A DNA stretch of 49,455 nucleotides from Prolixibacteraceae bacterium (GTDB lineage: Bacteria; Bacteroidota; Bacteroidia; Bacteroidales; Prolixibacteraceae). Below are positions 1-9,517 of this stretch, piece after piece. Location: NCBI GenBank assembly GCA_003457135.1, contig DMSQ01000001.1, positions 1 to 49,455 of the forward strand, written 5' to 3'. The notes beneath the pieces are model-generated. The model was not told the DNA's origin. It ran no database searches and saw only the letters and a list, made by a program, of their open reading frames with translations. The position numbers and the translations under genes were made by a program. Numbering within the stretch: the first letter of the stretch is position 1; every line of letters begins with the position of its first letter.

Positions 1-199
1 TCCATGTATTTACGTGCAGAACATGAATTTAGCAAAACGATCAGTAAAAAGATAAATATAGGAGGGATAGCCGGATGCTTCATTTGAAATTAAACGTTTG
101 TCGGTAAAAGTAACCATTTTAAAACCATTCTTAAAAAAACGAAAAAGGTTTATTTAAAGTATGCTTTCACTTAAGAAACATGCGATTTAAATGGAAATA
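1..199. other. Gene-free window edge
   Basis: AT-rich sequence downstream of glnN. I see no convincing coding frame, RNA gene or repeat here. It may hold the upstream region or the end of a gene that lies outside the window. Confidence 0.5.
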
Positions 200-230
200 A
201 AAAAGCTCCCGGGTTACACCGGAAGCTTTA
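200..230 (-). terminator. Rho-independent terminator of glnN
   Basis: Read on the minus strand, AAAGCT(T)CCGG and CCCGGGAGCTTT can pair around a short TGTAA loop and are followed by a T run. It lies about 20 bases beyond the glnN stop codon, so it most likely ends that transcript. Confidence 0.75.
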
Positions 231-251
231 ATTTAGAATAAGTGCCAATAA

Positions 252-2441
252 CTATCGCACAAATAGTAATTCACGGTACTTTGGCAGTGGCCACAGTTCA
301 TTGTCAACAATCAATTCCAGTTTGTCAATATGGTAACGAATATCATCGAGATAAGGTCTCACAGTTGCTTCGTAAGCATAAGCTTTTTCTTTTTCTGATT
401 CGATGTTGTTGGCAACTTTACGTGTTTCAACCATTTCTTTCACTTTGGATTTAATGGACGAAACGTGGCCGCCAATTTCTTTGATCAATTCCAACCTGCC
501 TTCAGCCAATGACTGATATTCTGCATCGCTAAAAACAAGTTTCAGATTTTTTACATTTTCAAGTAACATGGTCTGATACTCAACAGCGGTGGGAACAATA
601 TGATTGCTTGCCAGATCGCCAAGAACGCGGGACTCAATCTGGATTTTTTTGGTATATTTTTCAAGTTCTACTTCAATACGGCCTTCAATTTCTCTTTCGC
701 TTAATACGCCAGTTTTTCTGTATAACTCAACCACACGTTTGTCGTGCAGGGCTTCCAAGGCAGTTGGAACACTGGTGATGTTTGTTAAACCACGACGAGC
801 TGCCTCTTCTTTCCATTCGGCGCTATAACCATTACCGTCAAAGCGAATTGCTTTTGATTCGATAATCAGCTTTTTCAATACCTGGAAGATAGCTTCATCT
901 TTTTTCACACCCGATTCAACCAATGCGTCAACTTCAATTTTGAATTTAGCCAACTGATCAGCCACAACAGTATTTAATGCGATCATGGCCGAAGCGCAGT
1001 TTGCAGAAGAACCTACCGCACGGAATTCGAAACGGTTTCCGGTAAACGCAAAAGGCGATGTACGGTTACGGTCGGTGTTGTCCAGAATAATCTCAGGAAT
1101 ACGGCCGATATTCAGTTTAAGGGCTGTCTTTTCGTCAGGAGTCATTTTGCGGTCAACCACAGCTTCTTCCATCATGTCTAACATTTTACTTACTTCAGTG
1201 CCAAGGAATGCAGAAATGATTGCAGGAGGCGCTTCATTGGCGCCTAAACGGTGTGTATTTGGAGCGGTAAGGATACTGGCACGCAACATATCCTGATTAA
1301 CATGCAACGCTTTTAAAGTATTGATAACGAAAGTCAGGAACTGAAGATTTGATTTTGGATTTTTCCCCGGAGAATATAAGTTAACTCCTGTATCGGTTGA
1401 AAGCGACCAATTGTTGTGTTTTCCTGATCCGTTGATTCCGGCGAAAGGTTTCTCATGAAAAAGTACTGCGAAATTGTGACGGCGCGCAATTTTTTTCATC
1501 AGGTCCATAATCATCTGGTTATGATCATTGGCCAGGTTCAATTCTTCATAAATCGGAGCAAGTTCAAACTGGTTTGGCGCAACTTCGTTGTGACGCGTTT
1601 TTACCGGGATACCTAATTTATATGCTTCGTTTTCCAGATCTTCCATAAAACGGAATACACGGGTTGGAATTGAACTGAAATAATGGTCTTCCAACTGCTG
1701 ATCTTTTGAAGCAGAGTGACCCATCAGCGTACGACCGGTTAACATCAGGTCGGGACGTGCCATAAATAAAGCCTCGTCAATCAGGAAATATTCCTGTTCC
1801 CAGCCCAAATTTGCATTTACTTTGGTGACATTTTTATCAAACATCTGGCAAACATCGGTAGCAGCTTTATCAACCGCTGCAATTGCCCTTAATAATGGTG
1901 TTTTATAGTCGAGCGCTTCACCGGTGTACGATATAAATATTGTTGGAATGGTTAATGTGTTATCCACAATAAATGCAGGTGAAGATGGATCCCATGCAGT
2001 ATAACCACGGGCCTCGAAAGTTTGCCTGATTCCACCACTTGGGAAAGAGGAAGCATCAGGTTCCTGCTGGGCCAGCATCGATCCGGACAATGATTCAACA
2101 ACCGATCCGTTTTCGCCATGAATAATAAAAGCATCATGTTTTTCTGCGGTACCATCGGTCAAAGGATGAAACCAGTGGGTAAGGTGGGTTGCACCATTTT
2201 CCAATGCCCATGATTTCATACCCTGAGCAACCTGATCGGCCATTTTGCGATCGATTGGGGTGCCATGATCAATTGCATCAATTACTGCCTTGAATGCTTC
2301 CTTCGAAAGATACTTCTTCATTTTCGGACGGTCGAAAACATTCATTCCATAGAAATCGGAAACCAGATTTTCTTCACGTTTAACTTCAACCGGTTTTCTG
2401 GTCAGAACTTCCTCCAATGCCCTAAATCTAAACTGTGCCAT
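252..2441 (-). CDS. glnN: Glutamine synthetase type III
   Basis: ATP-dependent amidation of glutamate to glutamine, the entry point of ammonium assimilation, in the cytoplasm. The 729-residue length fits the GSIII family and is far longer than GSI or GSII (about 350-470). An N-terminal GSIII domain precedes the catalytic core. The core shows the glutamate/metal-binding stretch NLGWEQEYFLID (residues 211-222), NEVAPNQFELAPIYE (285-299) and the type III signature NGSGKHNNWS (337-346). The start at MAQFRFRALEEVL is the only long in-frame Met and matches known GSIII N-termini. The gene is monocistronic: a hairpin terminator follows it and a 216-base gap separates it from the helicase gene upstream. 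GSIII is the usual main glutamine synthetase of Bacteroidota. Confidence 0.96.
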   Translation of the reverse strand: MAQFRFRALEEVLTRKPVEVKREENLVSDFYGMNVFDRPKMKKYLSKEAFKAVIDAIDHGTPIDRKMADQVAQGMKSWALENGATHLTHWFHPLTDGTAEKHDAFIIHGENGSVVESLSGSMLAQQEPDASSFPSGGIRQTFEARGYTAWDPSSPAFIVDNTLTIPTIFISYTGEALDYKTPLLRAIAAVDKAATDVCQMFDKNVTKVNANLGWEQEYFLIDEALFMARPDLMLTGRTLMGHSASKDQQLEDHYFSSIPTRVFRFMEDLENEAYKLGIPVKTRHNEVAPNQFELAPIYEELNLANDHNQMIMDLMKKIARRHNFAVLFHEKPFAGINGSGKHNNWSLSTDTGVNLYSPGKNPKSNLQFLTFVINTLKALHVNQDMLRASILTAPNTHRLGANEAPPAIISAFLGTEVSKMLDMMEEAVVDRKMTPDEKTALKLNIGRIPEIILDNTDRNRTSPFAFTGNRFEFRAVGSSANCASAMIALNTVVADQLAKFKIEVDALVESGVKKDEAIFQVLKKLIIESKAIRFDGNGYSAEWKEEAARRGLTNITSVPTALEALHDKRVVELYRKTGVLSEREIEGRIEVELEKYTKKIQIESRVLGDLASNHIVPTAVEYQTMLLENVKNLKLVFSDAEYQSLAEGRLELIKEIGGHVSSIKSKVKEMVETRKVANNIESEKEKAYAYEATVRPYLDDIRYHIDKLELIVDNELWPLPKYRELLFVR

Positions 2442-2657
2442 AATTTTAAAATTTTAATCGTTTATATTTTTGTTTATTGTCTTTTTGCGATGAAACATGC
2501 ACACAACAAAAATATACAAATAATAAAATTAAGGCATAATAGAGTGGGTTGATTTATAAAATTTTACAATTAATTCAGGAATAGCATTAAAAAAACATGG
2601 TTTACACACAAAATAGTCTATTTTATTGCCAAAAACTTTAAAATGAAAAAAATGTTT

Positions 2658-3890
2658 TTACCTTTTTTTCTTCTTATACAATTTCTCATTTTGAATTTCC
2701 TCCTTTAATAAGGAACGCCAATCGTGCGGATTATCATCCGAAAAATCGATAGTTGCCGAGTAATCTTCCTTATTAATAGTTATCACATTTATTTTTTGAT
2801 CGAGGAAGGTCTCAATCTCATCTAAAACAGGTTTCTCTTCAGGACTACAAAAAGATACAGCCAGTCCCTTTTTATCACCCCGTCCGGTACGCCCAACCCG
2901 GTGGACATAGTTTTCGGCCACATCGGGCAAATCGTAATTAATAACATAGTCAACATCCTGAATGTCAATTCCACGGGCGCTCACATCGGTGGCAATTAAA
3001 ATTTTCACATTGCTGTTCCGGAATTGGTTCATCACATCTAACCGGTCTTTCTGTTCTTTATCTCCGTGGATGGTTATTGTTTTGATATCAATTCGTTCCA
3101 TCGCTTTAAAAACCCGCTCTGCCCGAACTTTGGTACGTACAAAAACCAAAATCTTCGAATCTGGATTTTCTTTAATGATCCGTTCAAGAAAAAACCTTTT
3201 ATCGTCCATCGGAATGAAGACTACCGAATGGGTAACATTTTTCGCTACCGGATTTTTTGGAGATATTTCGATCCGGATTGGATTTACCACCAACGAGTAA
3301 GCAAGTTCCTTTATTTCAGGATTAATGGTTGCTGAGAAGAAAAGAGTTTGCCTGTTTCTTGGCAAGTGATGGATCAATTGACGGATATCTTTAATAAATC
3401 CGAGGGCCAGCATGTGGTCGGCTTCATCAAGTATCAGGATTTGAATTTTATCGAGAAGCAGATGTCCCTGACTGACCAAATCAAACATCCGGCCCGGTGT
3501 TGCGACCAAAATATCTACACCACTTTTAAGTTTCGAAATCTGCGGATCCTGATCCACTCCACCAAAAACGCAGGCCGTTTTTACACGGGTATGCTGGCCA
3601 ATGGTTTGAAAAACTTCAGTGATTTGCAGAGCCAATTCACGTGTTGGAACCATTACCAGGCAGCTAATGAATTCGCTTCGGCTGCTGTTCTTTTGCTGAT
3701 GGATGATATCAATCACCGGAATTGCAAAGGCTGCGGTTTTTCCGGTACCGGTTTGAGCAATGGCCAGAACATCATCGCCCTTTAAAATAGGAGGGATCGC
3801 TTTAAACTGAATATCAGTTGGCCGGCGGAATCCCAAAGTTTTCAGGTTCTCTTTAATTTCGCGGGATACGCGATAGTCTTCAAATTTCAT
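2658..3890 (-). CDS. DEAD-box ATP-dependent RNA helicase, RhlE-like
   Basis: RNA-unwinding enzyme expected to act in ribosome assembly or mRNA turnover. All core motifs are present in order: a Q motif near residues 20-28 (GFRRPTDIQ), motif I AQTGTGKT (45-52), PTRELA (82-87), GG and TPGR (131-134), motif II DEAD (155-158), motif III SAT (186-188), ARGIDI, and motif VI HRVGRTGRG. The 410-residue protein ends about 40 residues after the helicase core in a short lysine-rich tail, so it lacks the long basic C-terminus of many DbpA or CshA proteins. After DEAD it reads HMLALGF, where RMLDMGF is more common. The RhlE assignment is by overall pattern only; the exact substrate cannot be read from sequence. 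Confidence 0.93.
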   Translation of the reverse strand: MKFEDYRVSREIKENLKTLGFRRPTDIQFKAIPPILKGDDVLAIAQTGTGKTAAFAIPVIDIIHQQKNSSRSEFISCLVMVPTRELALQITEVFQTIGQHTRVKTACVFGGVDQDPQISKLKSGVDILVATPGRMFDLVSQGHLLLDKIQILILDEADHMLALGFIKDIRQLIHHLPRNRQTLFFSATINPEIKELAYSLVVNPIRIEISPKNPVAKNVTHSVVFIPMDDKRFFLERIIKENPDSKILVFVRTKVRAERVFKAMERIDIKTITIHGDKEQKDRLDVMNQFRNSNVKILIATDVSARGIDIQDVDYVINYDLPDVAENYVHRVGRTGRGDKKGLAVSFCSPEEKPVLDEIETFLDQKINVITINKEDYSATIDFSDDNPHDWRSLLKEEIQNEKLYKKKKR

Positions 3891-3968
3891 TCCTTAAAAC
3901 AATTAAATCAGCGTAAAGGAACACATTAAAATCCGAAGGGCATTAATGTTCACGAACCTTGTAACATA

Positions 3969-4541
3969 TCAACCTTCATCATCAGTCAATAATAATTCTT
4001 CGATTACTCTTGGATAATGTTGGTGTTCCAATTCATGAATCCGGTTAGCAAGTGTTTCTGGAGAATCGCCCTGTTTAATTGGGCAGGTTGCCTGAAAAAT
4101 GATCTTGCCTTTGTCATAATCCTGATTCACCTGATGAATGGTTATGCCAGATTCCTTGTCTTTTGAAGCCAGAACAGCTTTGTGTACGTTCAACCCATAC
4201 ATTCCATTTCCACCATATTTAGGTAAAAGGGCCGGATGTATATTAATTACCGTGAATAATTCAGTCAGATTTTTGGGAACCAGCCAAAGGAAACCGGCCA
4301 GAACAATCATATCAATCCGATGATCGTACAACTTGTCAAGGATTTCATTGCTCCGGTAAAACTCATCACGATCAAAAGTAAAAGTTTCAATTCCTAGTTT
4401 TTCTGCTCTGATCAGGGCATAAGCATTTTCATTATTCGACCAAAGTGAGTCAACAAATATTTCCTTACTGGCTGAAAAATACTCAATTATCTTTTGGGCA
4501 TTGGTTCCGGAACCAGAGGCAAAAATGGCAATTCGTTTCAT
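3969..4541 (-). CDS. purN: Phosphoribosylglycinamide formyltransferase
   Basis: Transfers a formyl group from 10-formyltetrahydrofolate to GAR in purine biosynthesis. The 190-residue length is that of PurN. The N-terminal ASGSGTNAQ loop (residues 8-16) binds phosphate, NIHPALLPKYGG contains the catalytic Asn and His pair, and SGITIHQVNQDYDKG carries the downstream catalytic Asp. Translation starts at MKRIAIFASGSG. The gene is divergent from acpP. A purN/acpP-fabF-rnc arrangement is familiar from other Bacteroidota genomes. Confidence 0.95.
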   Translation of the reverse strand: MKRIAIFASGSGTNAQKIIEYFSASKEIFVDSLWSNNENAYALIRAEKLGIETFTFDRDEFYRSNEILDKLYDHRIDMIVLAGFLWLVPKNLTELFTVINIHPALLPKYGGNGMYGLNVHKAVLASKDKESGITIHQVNQDYDKGKIIFQATCPIKQGDSPETLANRIHELEHQHYPRVIEELLLTDDEG

Positions 4542-4655
4542 TTAATCTTCAGTTTTAAGTTTTATGCTTAATGGAATTTTAGAATAAAGAGTTCAAATAT
4601 AAACCTTCGACAAAATTCAATCAAGCCTTATTCATCCATTTAATTCAGTTTTTAT

Positions 4656-4686
4656 TTGAATTATCAGGCGTAAATTTATTACTTTG
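4656..4686 (+). promoter_or_regulatory. Bacteroidota-type promoter of acpP
   Basis: A TTG at 4656-4658 (the -33 element) is followed after 20 bases by TTACTTTG at 4679-4686, one base off the TAnnTTTG -7 consensus of Bacteroidota sigma-ABfr. It lies 48 bases before the acpP start. The same TTACTTTG variant recurs at 49124. Confidence 0.55.
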
Positions 4687-4734
4687 CATCGAATTTTTTG
4701 AAACAAATATTAATATTAACCAAAAATTAGAGTT

Positions 4735-4971
4735 ATGTCTGACGTTGCATCTAAAGTAAAAGCAATTATTGTTGACAAATTAGGAGTTGATGAAAGTGAA
4801 GTAACCATGGAAGCTTCTTTCACCAACGATCTTGGTGCTGATTCACTTGACACTGTTGAATTGATCATGGAATTCGAAAAAGAATTTGATCTTGCCATTC
4901 CAGATGATCAGGCTGAAAAAATCTCAACAGTAGGTGAAGCTATCAAGCACATCGAAGCAAATTTGAAGTAA
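4735..4971 (+). CDS. acpP: Acyl carrier protein
   Basis: Carries growing acyl chains on a 4'-phosphopantetheine arm during type II fatty acid synthesis. At 78 residues, acidic and four-helical by pattern, it contains the attachment site GADSLDTVEL with the modified serine at position 37. It is followed after 19 bases by fabF, its partner enzyme. Translation starts at MSDVASKVKAII after an AT-rich leader. The identification is secure. Confidence 0.98.
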   Translation: MSDVASKVKAIIVDKLGVDESEVTMEASFTNDLGADSLDTVELIMEFEKEFDLAIPDDQAEKISTVGEAIKHIEANLK

Positions 4972-4990
4972 TCATACCAAAACAAATTTT

Positions 4991-6232
4991 ATGGAGTTTA
5001 AACGGGTAGTTGTTACCGGCCTTGGAACTGTAAACCCGCTTGGTAATTCTATTGAGGAATATTGGGAAGGCCTGAAAAATGGTAAAAGTGGAGCCGGCCC
5101 TATTACCCATTTCGATGTCACGCATCAGAAAACAACTTTTGCGTGCGAGTTGAAGAATTTTAATCCAGCGAAATATGTTGAGCAAAAAGAGGTACGTAAA
5201 CACGATCCTTTTACCTTGTTTGCCTATGCAACTGCTGCACAGGCCATGGAGGATTCCGGCATAAACCTCGAAACCATCAATAAAGACAGAGCTGGTATTA
5301 TATGGGGAGCCGGAATTGGCGGTCTGCAAACCTTCTATGAAGAAGTTACCAATTACAATCCTGAAGTACCCAGATTTTCACCATTCTTCATTCCTAAGAT
5401 GATTGCCAATATTGCCAGCGGATTACTATCAATCCGTTATGGATTCCGGGGGCCAAACTTTACTACGGTTACTGCTTGTGCCTCGGCAAGTCATGCTTTA
5501 ATTGAGGCGATGAATTATATTCGCCTTGGAAAAGTTGATTTATTTATTGCCGGGGGATCAGAAGCTGCTGTTAACCACGCCGGATTGGCCGGGTTCAATT
5601 CCATGCGTGCCCTTTCTACCCGAAACGACGATCCCTTAACAGCTTCGCGTCCGTTTGACCTTGATCGGGATGGATTTGTTATGGGAGAAGGTTCTGGAGC
5701 GCTCATTCTTGAGGAATATGAACACGCCGTTAAACGTGGTGCAAAAATTTATGCAGAAATGGTTGGTGGTGGAATGTCTGCCGATGCTTACCACATGACT
5801 GCGCCAGACCCTGAAGCCGGGGGAGCAACCTTGGTCATGAAACTGGCTTTGGAAGATGCTGGGTTAAATACGGAAGACATTGATTATATTAATGTACACG
5901 GAACCTCAACGCCTCTTGGAGATATTGCTGAACCAAAAGCTATCCTGAAATGTTTTGGGCATCATGCTTATAACCTAAGCATCAGTGCGACCAAATCGAT
6001 GACCGGCCACTTGTTGGGAGCAGCAGGAGCTGTTGAAGCAATCGCATGCATCATGGCCATTCAGAATGGGATCATTCCGCCAACGATTAATCATTTTACC
6101 GACGATCCTGAAATTGACTCAAAACTTGATTTCACTTTCAATGTCGCCAAAGAACGCAAAATCAAGACTGCTTTAAGCAACACTTTTGGTTTTGGTGGGC
6201 ACAACGCTTCTGTTATTTTCAAGAAAATTTAA
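4991..6232 (+). CDS. fabF: 3-oxoacyl-ACP synthase II
   Basis: Condenses malonyl-ACP with acyl-ACP in fatty acid elongation. The 413-residue thiolase-fold protein has the complete Cys-His-His triad: C163 in TACASASHAL, H303 in NVHGTSTPLGD and H340 in SMTGHLLGAAGA. The C-terminal NTFGFGGHNAS motif is also present. Two His in the active site identify the KAS I/II class rather than FabH. It is co-transcribed with acpP upstream and rnc downstream, the latter separated by only 5 bases. Confidence 0.97.
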   Translation: MEFKRVVVTGLGTVNPLGNSIEEYWEGLKNGKSGAGPITHFDVTHQKTTFACELKNFNPAKYVEQKEVRKHDPFTLFAYATAAQAMEDSGINLETINKDRAGIIWGAGIGGLQTFYEEVTNYNPEVPRFSPFFIPKMIANIASGLLSIRYGFRGPNFTTVTACASASHALIEAMNYIRLGKVDLFIAGGSEAAVNHAGLAGFNSMRALSTRNDDPLTASRPFDLDRDGFVMGEGSGALILEEYEHAVKRGAKIYAEMVGGGMSADAYHMTAPDPEAGGATLVMKLALEDAGLNTEDIDYINVHGTSTPLGDIAEPKAILKCFGHHAYNLSISATKSMTGHLLGAAGAVEAIACIMAIQNGIIPPTINHFTDDPEIDSKLDFTFNVAKERKIKTALSNTFGFGGHNASVIFKKI

Positions 6233-6237
6233 TACAA

Positions 6238-6993
6238 GTGATACGAACTATCGTTCAAAGAATAAAACTCTTTTCTTCACCAAGAAAAGAGTTTTATTTG
6301 TTTTTAAAATCACTTCTGGGATTTTATCCCGTAAATTTAAGGCTTTATGATATTGCTATTATTCACAAGTCGGCTTCCAAAATAAACTCTCAGGGGAATT
6401 ACGTTAATAACGAACGACTTGAATATCTGGGCGACGCCATTTTAGGCGCTGCCATTGCCGATTTTCTATATAACCGGTTTCCAAATCAGGATGAAGGTTA
6501 CCTCACTCAAATGCGCTCCAAGTTAGTAAACCGGAGCTTTCTGACCCAGCTCACTTATCAGATCGGTCTGAACCACTACATTCAGTCAAACACCACTTCA
6601 ACCATCGAATCGAGCCATATATACGGCGACACGCTTGAAGCGCTAATTGGCGCCATCTATCTGGACAAAGGTTACGAGGAAGCAAAAAAATTCATCACCC
6701 GAAAACTGCTGAACAACTACGTTAATCTGGTTGAAGTACAAAACTCCAATACCAATTATAAAAGCCAGTTGATTGAATGGTCGCAGAAGAACAAAAAAGC
6801 AGTTTCGTTCGATACTGTTGATGAAAGCAAAAATGATGGAAAACAGCCGTGGTTTATAGCAACCATCGAAGTTGACACCGAACTTTTCGGTAAAGGAACC
6901 GGAACATCCAAAAAAGAAGCGCAGCAAAATGCCTCTAAAGTAGCCCTCGACAAAATCAGGATAAATCTGGATTCAGAGAGTTCTCCTGAATAA
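6238..6993 (+). CDS. rnc: Ribonuclease III, GTG start
   Basis: Double-stranded-RNA endonuclease for rRNA and mRNA processing. An N-terminal RNase III domain carries the signature NERLEYLGDA with metal ligands E59 and D66, and the second pair D131/E134 sits in YGDTLEALIGA. A double-stranded RNA-binding domain covers about residues 172-245, with the typical end GTSKKEAQQNASKVALDKI. Length is 251 residues. The start is GTG at 6238, 5 bases after the fabF stop; no ATG fits better upstream of the conserved region. The acpP-fabF-rnc order is an operon. Confidence 0.95.
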   Translation: MIRTIVQRIKLFSSPRKEFYLFLKSLLGFYPVNLRLYDIAIIHKSASKINSQGNYVNNERLEYLGDAILGAAIADFLYNRFPNQDEGYLTQMRSKLVNRSFLTQLTYQIGLNHYIQSNTTSTIESSHIYGDTLEALIGAIYLDKGYEEAKKFITRKLLNNYVNLVEVQNSNTNYKSQLIEWSQKNKKAVSFDTVDESKNDGKQPWFIATIEVDTELFGKGTGTSKKEAQQNASKVALDKIRINLDSESSPE

Positions 6994-7144
6994 CTTCCCA
7001 ATTTTTTATTCGCTTCACATCTGAAGTAACTTACAACTTACAGGATAATATTTCATTTTTTTTGCCCATTTGCAACACATTCTAAACCATAAGGAATCCA
7101 GTGTTAAATATTGTTAAGTATTTATAATCAGTATTTTTAAAGGT

Positions 7145-7152
7145 TATCTTTG
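7145..7152 (+). promoter_or_regulatory. -7 box TATCTTTG just before the histidine kinase start
   Basis: TATCTTTG matches the Bacteroidota TAnnTTTG consensus exactly and ends only 4 bases before the ATG at 7157. No well-spaced -33 TTG is seen (the nearest, at 7111, is 31 bases away). If used, the transcript would have essentially no leader. Confidence 0.4.
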
Positions 7153-7156
7153 TCTC

Positions 7157-8779
7157 ATGAACAGAAGGGTGATAATTACATTGATCGTTTTGATGATCCT
7201 GGTGATGACCAGCTTAATTCTGGTCCAAACCATTTCTATTTCAAACGCACTCGAAATAAAAGAACAACAATTTGACGCTGCAGTAAAAAGCGCACTAAGC
7301 CTGGTTACCTATCAGCTCGAACTGGAAGAGGCTTCTGCGCTGAACGAATTTGCAAAAGATATTTCAACTCCAAAAGGCAATGGCATATTCCCCGGCAATA
7401 ACCAACAATCAATTTCCGGCACATTAAATCTGAAAAGCACCAAGCTATCATTTCAGTATTCTCAGCAATCAACCGGCATTATTCAAAGTGAAGAACTAAC
7501 AGTTGATTACGGAGAAACTGGAGTGTCAGAATCTAAAAACGAAAGAGGAAGGCCTGGCGATTTCCCAAATGCATTTGATATTTTTCACGAATCAGATGGT
7601 TTTGCCAGTCAGCAGTACGAAGAACGACAAGATATACGGGCTCGCATGTTGGTAGTGCAATCAAGGGCTGTTATTCTGTCTCAACTTCCTATTGAAGACC
7701 GCATTGATGATTTAAATGCCCTTGGACGGTTAATTAAATCAGAATTAAAAAGACAGGGCATTAATCTGGATTTCAGGTATGCCTTAAAATCTTTTCCTGC
7801 CGGAGAGGAACGATTTATTTATGGAGATAAAAATTATAACTCGAAACAACAAACCGAATATCAGGCTTTACTTTTCCCCCATGATGACGATTTAAAACCA
7901 AACTGGCTTTTTGTTTATTTTCCAAAACAAGACACTTTCCTGATGAAAGAAACAGGCTTGCTGGTCATTCCAACCTTTGTTCTGACAGCCATGCTGATCG
8001 GAATTTTTGTTTTTACCATCCTGATTATCTTAAGACAGAAAAAATTATCAAACATTAAAAATGACTTCATCAACAACATGACCCACGAGCTGAAAACACC
8101 TATTTCGACCATTTCGCTTGCCAGTCAGATGTTGCGCGATAATACAGTAAACAACACTCCGAAAACCATTGAACACATCTCAGGAATTATTTTTCAGGAA
8201 AGCAAACGGTTGACCACTCAGGTTGAAAAAGTGCTGCAGATGGCTGTATTTAACGAAGGAAAACTGAAATTAAAATTCAAAGAAGTAAACATCAATAACC
8301 TGATCAATTCGGTGGTATTAAACTTCGAACTTCGGGTAAAAGCGAAAAACGGTGAATTAACAACCGAGTTAAAGGCAGATCCGGCTATAATCAAAGCAGA
8401 TGAAGTGCATATTACCAATGTTTTGTTTAACTTGCTCGACAATGCGGTGAAATACAGTAAGAACGAACCTAAAATCAACATTTCGACTGAACTGAAAGAT
8501 CATTTTCTGGTAGTTTCGGTGAAAGATCAGGGAATTGGAATACAAAAAGAACATGTTGGCCAGATTTTTGAGCGCTTTTACCGCGTTCCAACCGGCAATG
8601 TGCACGATGTAAAAGGATTCGGACTTGGATTGAGTTACGTTAAAATTATTACAGATGCACATCGCGGTCAGATAAAAGTTGAAAGCGCCCCAAATAAAGG
8701 AACTAAATTCATGATATATTTCCCGATAAATGCAGATAACCATGGAAAAAAAAGTAAAATTGCTCTTGGCCGAGGATGA
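7157..8779 (+). CDS. Sensor histidine kinase, RprX-like
   Basis: Membrane-bound sensor of a two-component system. TM1 covers about residues 5-28, a large extracytoplasmic domain runs from 30 to 266, and TM2 is about 267-292. A HisKA domain carries H310 in NNMTHELKTPIST. The HATPase domain has the N box (NVLFNLLDNAVKYSKNE), G1 (VKDQGIGI), F (IFERFYRV) and G2 (GFGLGLSYVK). The stop lies inside the regulator gene downstream, a 38-base overlap that implies translational coupling. The paired regulator resembles Bacteroides RprY, so this is probably its RprX-type partner. The sensed signal is unknown, and the extracytoplasmic domain matches no family I recognise. Confidence 0.9.
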   Translation: MNRRVIITLIVLMILVMTSLILVQTISISNALEIKEQQFDAAVKSALSLVTYQLELEEASALNEFAKDISTPKGNGIFPGNNQQSISGTLNLKSTKLSFQYSQQSTGIIQSEELTVDYGETGVSESKNERGRPGDFPNAFDIFHESDGFASQQYEERQDIRARMLVVQSRAVILSQLPIEDRIDDLNALGRLIKSELKRQGINLDFRYALKSFPAGEERFIYGDKNYNSKQQTEYQALLFPHDDDLKPNWLFVYFPKQDTFLMKETGLLVIPTFVLTAMLIGIFVFTILIILRQKKLSNIKNDFINNMTHELKTPISTISLASQMLRDNTVNNTPKTIEHISGIIFQESKRLTTQVEKVLQMAVFNEGKLKLKFKEVNINNLINSVVLNFELRVKAKNGELTTELKADPAIIKADEVHITNVLFNLLDNAVKYSKNEPKINISTELKDHFLVVSVKDQGIGIQKEHVGQIFERFYRVPTGNVHDVKGFGLGLSYVKIITDAHRGQIKVESAPNKGTKFMIYFPINADNHGKKSKIALGRG

Positions 8780-9431
8780 CGAAAATCTCGGATTGTTGCT
8801 AAAAGAATACCTGATTGCCAAAGGATATGATACCGATTTGTATCCCGACGGAGAAGTAGCATACAAAGGATTCAGGAACCATACCTACAACCTTTGTATT
8901 CTGGATATCATGATGCCCCGGAAGGATGGCATTTCGCTGGCAAAGGATATACGGTTGATCAACATGGATATCCCGATTATTTTTCTGACCGCCAAGAACA
9001 TGAAGGAAGATGTGCTTGAAGGCTTCAAAATGGGGGCCGACGATTACATTACCAAACCTTTCAGCATGGAGGAACTGATTTTCCGTATTGAAGCCATCAT
9101 GCGACGTGTGATGCAGGATTCCAATTCGCATGAAGATGCTGTTTATAAACTTGGTATTTATACTTTCGACTCGCGCAAGCAGATCCTGTCGGGTGGCGAA
9201 GAAGAAGTGAAGCTAACCACCAAGGAAGCCGAATTGCTAAGCTTGCTTTGCAACAATGCCAACAAAGTGCTCGAACGCAACTTTGCCTTGAAAACCATCT
9301 GGATTGACGACAACTACTTTAATGCCCGAAGCATGGATGTTTATATCACTAAGCTTCGGAAACATTTGAAAGAGGATCCCAAAGTTGAGATTATCAATGT
9401 GCATGGGAAAGGGTATAAGTTGATTATGTAA
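8742..9431 (+). CDS. OmpR-family response regulator, RprY-like
   Basis: DNA-binding output of the two-component pair with the upstream kinase. The receiver domain (residues 1-120) contains the acidic pair EDD at 11-13, phospho-acceptor D55 in CILDIMMPRKDG, T in FLTAKN and K in YITKPFS. A winged-helix OmpR/PhoB domain follows (about 130-229) and ends in NVHGKGYKLIM. I choose the ATG at 8742 (MEKKVKLLLAEDD) over the in-frame ATG at 8730, because the receiver fold starts directly there. The sequence closely follows the pattern I remember for Bacteroides RprY, but that is from memory. Confidence 0.93.
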   Translation: MEKKVKLLLAEDDENLGLLLKEYLIAKGYDTDLYPDGEVAYKGFRNHTYNLCILDIMMPRKDGISLAKDIRLINMDIPIIFLTAKNMKEDVLEGFKMGADDYITKPFSMEELIFRIEAIMRRVMQDSNSHEDAVYKLGIYTFDSRKQILSGGEEEVKLTTKEAELLSLLCNNANKVLERNFALKTIWIDDNYFNARSMDVYITKLRKHLKEDPKVEIINVHGKGYKLIM

Positions 9432-9487
9432 TTTGAAATAGCAACTTCAAAAGGGGAAATCCTGCTTTATAGTGGGATTTTTTGTTT
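9430..9487 (+). repeat. 58-bp direct repeat, copy 1 (terminator-like)
   Basis: Starts at the stop codon of the response regulator gene and matches 10098-10155 in 56 of 58 positions (differences at 9471 and 9475). It contains AAATCC (9457-9462) pairing with GGATTT (9475-9480), followed by a T run, so this copy can act as the regulator's terminator. The two copies enclose one small gene. Confidence 0.9.
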
Positions 9488-9517
9488 TCAATAGCTTTCA
9501 AATAAAAATGGCACTTT

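Noticed and set aside
985..1296. 103-residue plus-strand ORF inside glnN
   Set aside because: It is a shadow frame of the strongly conserved glutamine synthetase coding sequence on the other strand.
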